Shown here piece after piece: positions 27,027-31,993 of a stretch of DNA of 31,993 nt. The stretch covers positions 1-31,993 of IMG/VR virus record IMGVR_UViG_3300017751_000108; one strand, given 5' to 3'. The notes beneath the pieces were generated by a model that did not search any database, was not told where the DNA came from, and worked only from the letters and a program-made list of their open reading frames with translations. Both the position numbers and the translations under genes were made by a program. The DNA is from a virus. Positions within the stretch are counted from its first letter, which is position 1; every line of letters begins with the position of its first letter.

Positions 27027-29158
27027 TAGCGCCTACCATCCTGCCTCAAGTCAACTCTTGGGCTTCCAAGTTTCCATTTTGAGCCCAGTGCCTCTGATTC
27101 GACACGAAGCGCGAAAGAACGTCCACGAACTCTAAGGTCAAGTTGATTGGTAAACTGCTCAACAGGGCTTACTGATGTGCGTATAGCATCCCCTGATTCT
27201 GTGCTGTTAAAGTTAGCGCCAGGGAAGTTGCGAGCTTTAAGGGTAAATGTAGCCTGCGGAGAGCTAAGAGCAGTAGAGCCAGTAAAAGTTAAGTCAGGAA
27301 TTAGTCTTCTGATATAGGTGAAGTGGTCTCCGTCCCCCATGTCCATTACAGCAGATTCAATGAACGAGTTCATAGGAGCGCCATCATCATCATATCCAAG
27401 CTCATGGTTATATAAATAATTGCCACCTGTCGCAAGAGGGAAGGCACGAGTTCCACGGTCCAACCACGCAGTTCTTTCAATCGTTCCGAAGGTCCAAACT
27501 TTTTCAAGGTAGTTGTATGTAACGTATCTGTCGTTTTCTTCTGAGTCAGCAGAAGGATAAAACCATGTTACTTCGCTAAATTCAGAGTTTACACCGGACG
27601 TTACTTTTTGAATCTGAGATATATTAAAGTCAGCAAATACCTTGTCCTTTACAGTGCATGGTAGCTGTGCAGTCTGACCCGCATAGATGAAGAATGAGTC
27701 AATACCCATCCAAAACACAAAGTCCTCAGAAGCCGCCGCCGCGTTAGCGCTGGCGATAGTAATACCAGAAGCAAGCTGTTGAATACCAAAGGTAAATGGA
27801 GGGCCAATAAAGCGCATACTGTGTAACGCAGTATCTGTCCATACTAGTATCTCACGTTTTGTTTCCACAGCCTGCATAAAGGTAGACCCTGCACCGAGAC
27901 GTAAATCACCCGCCGTGTTGTCCGATACAGGATACCAGTTTAGGGGGTCTTCTTGAGTAGAAAACCTAATAAGCAAAGGGTCTTGCAGCCCACTACCGTT
28001 CACATCACTGGACCCGCCTATGGCATCAGCACCAAACGCTATAACATGTCTATCTTGGTCTGACACCAAAACCTGTTTTGATATTGTAGGTATGCTTCTT
28101 TTCGTACCTGTTAAGGTATTAAGGGCCACTGCCCTTGCGCTTGTGCCGTTAGTTCTATCCCAGTAAAATAAGCCAGCGTCACGAGGATTGATAATTAAGT
28201 CTTCGCCAAAGTTATCTTGTGAGTAGGTTCTAAGTTCTACTTCTGTTGTCAGGCCGCCTGAAGCCGCTATGCCCCAACCGAAAAAGTCATTGCTTGCGTC
28301 AGCATTTCCAAGAACTAAAGTTACGATTGACCCGTTATCGTGTGCCGCAGCAGTGGTGCCCAGATGCCCTCTTGTACAGCCTGTTAAAGTATTTGTAGAC
28401 ACACCACCAACAAGAATAAGTTCTTCGTCAATAAGAATTACATCACTGGCAGATATACCTGTTCCGCTTGCTACATCTATTGCATCTTCTGAGTTATCTA
28501 TAGCTTCGGCAGCAGTTGTACTAAGAGCATCGCTTGTTGCCCCGCCCCATAAACCTGCACCCCAGCCTGTTCCTCCAACTGTGGTGTCTAAGCCGGTGTT
28601 GATTTGGTACTTGCCAACAACACTAGAACCCCCGTTACCGCTGTCAGAGCCATTGGCTGCCGCCGCCACAGTAATCTCGTATTGATTAGAACTAATAAGT
28701 TTTTGTATTTGGTACTCTTGATTTAAGACTTCCGCTGTTACAGTGCCACCTAAACTAGCCGCTCCACTAAAGGTTACAAAATCAAACTCGTTTGCTCCGT
28801 TAGCTGGGTCAGTAACAGTTATTGTTGTTGAGCCATTAGTTGCGGCAAAGGTTACATCACCTGCGGATGTTGTGGACCGAAGGGGAGTAATGTCGTTAAA
28901 AGACTGACCCTCTTCAATATAATATTTAAAGTTGGTGCCAATACCAAGATAGTTAGAGCCATCTAGTGCCACCCAGTTATGAAGAGCACGAGCAGAGCCA
29001 AGATATGTAGAGCTAGAATATTTTTCCCAACCACCTATCTTCTCAGGATACCCAAGACGAAAGCGCACCTTGTCACAATCGCGCCACCCACCTTCATTAG
29101 TATATGAGGTTAAGTCACGATTTATGCCCGGTCTAAACTGTAACTTAGTTAGCGGCAT
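27026..29158 (-). CDS. Tail/packaged DNA stabilisation-like protein, 710 aa
   Basis: Starts MPLTKLQFRPGINRDLTSYT, followed by NEGGWRDCDKVRFRLGYPEK, an opening typical of phage beta-propeller stabilisation proteins (P22 gp10-like) and tail-tube B-type proteins. A long beta-rich middle has Gly/Ser/Thr strands; an insert around 190-290 (SSVVGKYQINTGLDTTVGGT and LIDEELILVGGVSTNTLTGC) looks like an added domain. The end, about 560-700, again has KVWTFGTIERTAWLDRG and FPGANFNSTESGDAI. It likely caps the head-tail junction. One of the largest virion genes, coupled to its neighbours within 2 nt. Confidence 0.7.
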   Translation of the reverse strand: MPLTKLQFRPGINRDLTSYTNEGGWRDCDKVRFRLGYPEKIGGWEKYSSSTYLGSARALHNWVALDGSNYLGIGTNFKYYIEEGQSFNDITPLRSTTSAGDVTFAATNGSTTITVTDPANGANEFDFVTFSGAASLGGTVTAEVLNQEYQIQKLISSNQYEITVAAAANGSDSGNGGSSVVGKYQINTGLDTTVGGTGWGAGLWGGATSDALSTTAAEAIDNSEDAIDVASGTGISASDVILIDEELILVGGVSTNTLTGCTRGHLGTTAAAHDNGSIVTLVLGNADASNDFFGWGIAASGGLTTEVELRTYSQDNFGEDLIINPRDAGLFYWDRTNGTSARAVALNTLTGTKRSIPTISKQVLVSDQDRHVIAFGADAIGGSSDVNGSGLQDPLLIRFSTQEDPLNWYPVSDNTAGDLRLGAGSTFMQAVETKREILVWTDTALHSMRFIGPPFTFGIQQLASGITIASANAAAASEDFVFWMGIDSFFIYAGQTAQLPCTVKDKVFADFNISQIQKVTSGVNSEFSEVTWFYPSADSEENDRYVTYNYLEKVWTFGTIERTAWLDRGTRAFPLATGGNYLYNHELGYDDDGAPMNSFIESAVMDMGDGDHFTYIRRLIPDLTFTGSTALSSPQATFTLKARNFPGANFNSTESGDAIRTSVSPVEQFTNQLDLRVRGRSFALRVESEALGSKWKLGSPRVDLRQDGRR

Positions 29159-29160
29159 TT

Positions 29161-30525
29161 TTAGTAATACTCCTCAACGATAACAATCCCGGAACCACCG
29201 GAACCACCTGTTCTAGCTGTGTCATATCCAGTGGCTACCGCTGGGCCGCCGCCAGAACCACTGTTTGCTGGCCCACTTATGCCATTGCCGTTGCCTGTTC
29301 TGGCTCCCCTGTTGCCGCCAAATAAAGAAAAACCACTGGTTCCAGGGCCACCTACAGTTCCATTTATGTTAATCGTGCCACCAGAACCAGTGCCTCCGTC
29401 AGCACTTTGTTTTATATATGTAGCACCGCCACCTCCAGTACCGGCACCTCCACTACCGCCTGACGCGCTACAGAAAGAACCAAATGATGAAGTCCCACCA
29501 GATGAGCCAGCACTACCAATAGATGCGCCATTGCTACCCGACCCGCCGCTTCCACCAGCGCCTATTGTAACAGTAACAGAAGAGTCGCTTGTCACATCAA
29601 TATACTCAATCGCAGCACCACCGCCACCACCACCCTGCGTAGTGTAGTTACCACCTTGTGAATTAGCACCGCCAGCACCACCGCCACCAGCAACTACAGT
29701 TACCTTAACAGTTTTACAACCAGTCGGTCTGTTCCAAGTAGCTGTTCCAGAACTGGTAAATGTTTGTATTGTAGGAGGAGACGCTATTGAACTGGTATTT
29801 GTATAACTAAAACTTCCGTCTCCATCGCTGGTAACTATCTGACCAGCGGTGCCATTACCAGAAATGTTTATAGCGGCAGCGCCAACTGCATTATCAGCAA
29901 TCGCCGCCGCGCCAACTGCATCGTCAGCAATTAAAGCCGCAGTGATAGCGTCGTCTGCTATAGAAGCAGTTACAACAGCATCATCAGCTATAGCGGCGGT
30001 TACAACTGCGTCATCAGCAATCGCCGCTGTAACCACTGCGTCATCTGCTATCTTGGCAGCAGTAATGGCATCATCTGCAATGGATGCTGTACCAATGCTA
30101 CCAGCAGAAGCCACTGGCTTAATCTCGGCAACCGCCGCACCAGAACCTGCGCCATCTGCATAAATAATTGCCTGTGCGCCATTAGCAATAGTTACGTTAG
30201 CGCCGGAGCCTTGACTAAAAATAGCAGACTGACCAGAGCCATTAGAAACAAAGTAAAGCTTCTCTTGGTCATTCGGAGAAATAGTGATTGTGTTTGTGTC
30301 AGATGGAGAGCCTGCCAGTATAAGAACCTTGTTCATGCCGTCAGTTACTGTGCCATCGGTTGTAGTCAGAGTATGTGTTGTCCCTGACAACGTGATACTT
30401 ACTACTCCGTTTAAAGCTGTGTCAATAATATCAAAGTTACGATTGGAGGTCGTGCCCCAGGTGCCAGCCTGCTCGCCGGTTCCAATCTTCTCAATGCCCG
30501 TGTTGCCTGTATATGTACTAGCCAT
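29161..30525 (-). CDS. Tail fibre with 10-residue repeats and Gly-rich head
   Basis: 454 aa. The N-terminus MASTYTGNTGIEKIGTGEQA, then GTWGTTSNRNFDIIDTALNG, is the known attachment segment of marine phage fibres. About 150-220 holds seven IADDAxxxAA units, a likely trimeric shaft. From about 235 a strand start (IQTFTSSGTATWNRPTGCKT) opens a domain of about 190 residues with extreme glycine content ending GIVIVEEYY, as in phage adhesin glycine-rich domains that recognise cell-surface receptors. Glycine islands are broken by short variable segments such as GFSLFGGNRGARTGNG, which may hold the specificity. No lyase motif. Confidence 0.85.
   Translation of the reverse strand: MASTYTGNTGIEKIGTGEQAGTWGTTSNRNFDIIDTALNGVVSITLSGTTHTLTTTDGTVTDGMNKVLILAGSPSDTNTITISPNDQEKLYFVSNGSGQSAIFSQGSGANVTIANGAQAIIYADGAGSGAAVAEIKPVASAGSIGTASIADDAITAAKIADDAVVTAAIADDAVVTAAIADDAVVTASIADDAITAALIADDAVGAAAIADNAVGAAAINISGNGTAGQIVTSDGDGSFSYTNTSSIASPPTIQTFTSSGTATWNRPTGCKTVKVTVVAGGGGAGGANSQGGNYTTQGGGGGGAAIEYIDVTSDSSVTVTIGAGGSGGSGSNGASIGSAGSSGGTSSFGSFCSASGGSGGAGTGGGGATYIKQSADGGTGSGGTININGTVGGPGTSGFSLFGGNRGARTGNGNGISGPANSGSGGGPAVATGYDTARTGGSGGSGIVIVEEYY
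29872..30081 (-). repeat. Seven tandem 30-bp repeats inside the fibre gene
   Basis: Each unit codes for IADDAVVTAA or a variant (IADDAITAAK, IADDAVGAAA, IADNAVGAAA). The repeats vary mainly at silent sites. Unequal recombination between copies could change fibre length. Confidence 0.9.
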
Positions 30526-31302
30526 TTAAACTACCTTCTCTGTCCACTGCTCTATTGTACCACCAGCATCTATTTGTGTCCATGTATCACCAGTATGAAC
30601 TATCTGTGTCCAAGACTCTGGGTCGGCTCCTGCGTTTATAGGCTCCCACAACAATCCGCCAGCGGATGTTTGTGTAAAGCTAAAGGACATACTGGAGGCT
30701 CCTAAGAAACGAAGCCCACCAAGCGCCGACAATGTGAAGTCAGACAGCATATCAGATACACCGGATATAAGCAGGCCGCCGTTAGATGTTTGCGTGAAGC
30801 TAAAGTCCATTGTAACAGCTTCAGTTCGCACTCTTGTCTGAGCCGTTGTCTGCGTGAAACTAAAATCTTGAGTGGAGCCTGTTATCTGAACTCTTGTTCC
30901 TACGGAGTCTTGCGTAAAGTTGGCATCCTGAGTAGAGGTGCCAACAAAAATACCATTAGCCGCCGCTGTCTTAGTGAAGCTGAATACTTGAGTAGAGACC
31001 CCCTCAAAAATCTCAGTGCCCACAGTTGTCTGCGTGAAGTTCGCATCCATAGTTTGTGAGGCGGATAGAACTAGACTTGGCGTGGCTGTTTCAGTAAAGC
31101 TGGATATAATATCTGTAGCGCCTACAAGAACGCCTACACCGATAGAAGCTTTACTTGATGTTCCTATCATCTCGGCTTCACCAGAAGCTATGTAGATAGC
31201 AGGAGCTGTCTGCGTAAAGCTTGCGTCCATAGTCTGCGCGGCAGGAAGAACAATCCCTTGCGTAGCTATTGGCTGTTCAGATATGGACGAGACAGCAAAC
31301 AT
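30526..31302 (-). CDS. Structural protein of eleven 20-residue beta repeats, 258 aa
   Basis: From residue 6 to 225 the whole protein is one repeat of exactly 20 residues, eleven times, with the core FSFTQTSxGGLLxxGxSxM. The last 33 residues are different: SWTQIVHTGDTWTQIDAGGT, then IEQWTEKVV, a tryptophan-containing ending found in other phage structural proteins. The regular period suggests a beta-solenoid or a stack of hairpins, such as a tail spike or fibre support. Its stop abuts the fibre start with no gap, so the two are probably made in fixed ratio. Confidence 0.8.
   Translation of the reverse strand: MFAVSSISEQPIATQGIVLPAAQTMDASFTQTAPAIYIASGEAEMIGTSSKASIGVGVLVGATDIISSFTETATPSLVLSASQTMDANFTQTTVGTEIFEGVSTQVFSFTKTAAANGIFVGTSTQDANFTQDSVGTRVQITGSTQDFSFTQTTAQTRVRTEAVTMDFSFTQTSNGGLLISGVSDMLSDFTLSALGGLRFLGASSMSFSFTQTSAGGLLWEPINAGADPESWTQIVHTGDTWTQIDAGGTIEQWTEKVV
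30628..31287 (-). repeat. Eleven tandem 60-bp repeats (20-residue units)
   Basis: Protein units are exactly 20 residues long without insertion or deletion. DNA copies have diverged, so the repeat is ancient or held by selection on protein shape. Confidence 0.85.
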
Positions 31303-31502
31303 TAGTCAGCATCCGCAATCGTCAACGTGCCATCGTTTACTTGACGCATGATTTCTGCGTAATGTATGTTGGCTGGGTCCTTTGGCACGTTCATCATAAT
31401 ACCGTTAATCGTAGCATTAATGTTGTGCCTAGCGTCATCTATTGTTCCATCTGTGTTTTGTGATGCGTTATATTGCGCTGATGTAATTGTCATTTCGTTC
31501 AT
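31302..31502 (-). CDS. Small hypothetical virion-operon protein, 66 aa
   Basis: Start at 31502 (MNEMTITSAQYNASQNTDGT) because GGAG lies 8 nt upstream; earlier codons belong to the previous gene's region. The ending NIHYAEIMRQVNDGTLTIAD is common among small proteins next to fibre genes in marine phages. Function unknown. TAATG overlap with the repeat protein gene. Confidence 0.75.
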   Translation of the reverse strand: MNEMTITSAQYNASQNTDGTIDDARHNINATINGIMMNVPKDPANIHYAEIMRQVNDGTLTIADAD

Positions 31503-31504
31503 AC

Positions 31505-31993
31505 TTATAACTCCGCGCTTAAAGTCATTGTTAATAACCAAGAATAGTTGCTGTCACTACTACCACCTAAATTCATGTCTATTGAACTTTGTTCAGATGA
31601 AGGGTTTTCAAGGGCGGGCTTCCCACTCGCATAGCCACCGTGTGCGCCACCTGTAAATACTGCTGTAGGAGTTGCCCTCATAGGGACAGAATAAATAATA
31701 TGCTGTCGTCTGTTAGCTGTTGCGTTCCCAGCAAAATGATAGCAATACATAATGCCTCCACTCGGTATTACGTCATTGAAATAACGCTTGCACTTCTGCA
31801 AAGTAGCCGCATAGCTTTCGTGTTCAAACGGCGTGGCTACATCGCCTATTTCTAAGGAAACTCCTGTGACTTGCCACGTTGCATTTACCGTACCTGCAAC
31901 ATTGGTTGCGCCTGTGGTAAATGTTTTGGTGTTCCCACTTTGTGTACCCCAAGCATTAGCCGATACAACTCTATCTGACCCACCGCCTAAACC
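31505..31993 (-). CDS. C-terminal part of a tail fibre or baseplate-type protein (partial)
   Basis: The frame is open from the window edge to the stop at 31505. TWQVTGVSLEIGDVATPFEH then ESYAATLQKCKRYF is a very frequent C-terminal domain of phage fibre-type proteins (TWQVTGVQLE.G..ATPFE....  ...  L..C.RYF). It continues to MTLSAEL. The N-terminal part lies outside the window. Confidence 0.8.
   Translation of the reverse strand, partial: GLGGGSDRVVSANAWGTQSGNTKTFTTGATNVAGTVNATWQVTGVSLEIGDVATPFEHESYAATLQKCKRYFNDVIPSGGIMYCYHFAGNATANRRQHIIYSVPMRATPTAVFTGGAHGGYASGKPALENPSSEQSSIDMNLGGSSDSNYSWLLTMTLSAEL

Noticed and set aside
29872-30081. Tandem repeats considered as CRISPR
   Set aside because: Units are contiguous in-frame 30-bp coding repeats with no spacers.
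29219-30529. Proline- and alanine-rich plus-strand frames
   Set aside because: Antisense of the glycine-rich fibre gene; Gly codons reverse to Pro/Ala codons.

Overview
This window looks like part of the genome of a tailed double-stranded DNA bacteriophage (Caudoviricetes). The evidence is a terminase small subunit, a TOPRIM primase-helicase, a Sak4-like recombinase beside a probable ssDNA-binding protein, phage-type nucleases, a GH24 endolysin, and a long block of virion genes. The virion block resembles short-tailed marine phages: large internal proteins with a glycine-zipper segment, a tail/stabilisation-like protein that opens with PGINRD, and Gly-rich fibres. I see no tape measure, sheath or integrase. 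The promoters are sigma70-like, so the host is a bacterium. A marine alphaproteobacterial host is a guess from protein flavour only. Major capsid, portal and large terminase genes are not in the window, so it is a fragment.

Layout: almost everything reads leftwards (minus strand). 1-1981 is the upstream part of a large low-complexity protein, preceded by a three-gene regulatory cluster with an HTH protein (2033-2919). 3163-4350 is an amidoligase. From 4351 to 6153 small genes alternate with G+C-rich non-coding islands built from recurring words (GAACAATTG, GCTGC, CCAGG, CCCGA), each island ending in or holding a minus-strand terminator. The terminase small subunit (6154-6678) is followed on its upstream side by a 250-bp non-coding patch with eight exact GCTAACC/GGTTAGC copies, an 11-bp-stem inverted repeat and a (TA)8 tract, a good candidate for a replication origin or packaging site. 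6938-8014 is a four-gene operon ending in a small membrane protein and a short conserved protein, headed by a gamma-glutamylcyclotransferase. Facing away from it is a plus-strand cassette (8125-9510) with a SleB-type wall hydrolase, followed by a promoter-to-terminator unit with no ORF (about 9553-9652) that may encode a small RNA.

9656-18054 is the DNA metabolism block: DUF6378 protein, primase-helicase, Cas4-like nuclease, a small protein with an SSB-like tail, a second PD-(D/E)XK-like protein, a cytosine-C5 methyltransferase, SSB-like protein and Sak4 ATPase. 18120-19582 holds two more PD-(D/E)XK nucleases, a ribbon-helix-helix protein and two small plus-strand genes. 19579-31993 is a tightly coupled operon, transcribed from right to left: tail fibre and repeat proteins, tail/stabilisation protein, internal virion proteins, endolysin, and a tiny Cys-rich protein at the end.

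Four genes missed by ordinary length cut-offs or open at the window edge are described here: 1-1981, 5192-5347, 14786-14962 and 19579-19734; the C-terminal part of a fibre at 31505-31993 is also open at the edge. No tRNA, CRISPR array, insertion sequence or attachment site was found.
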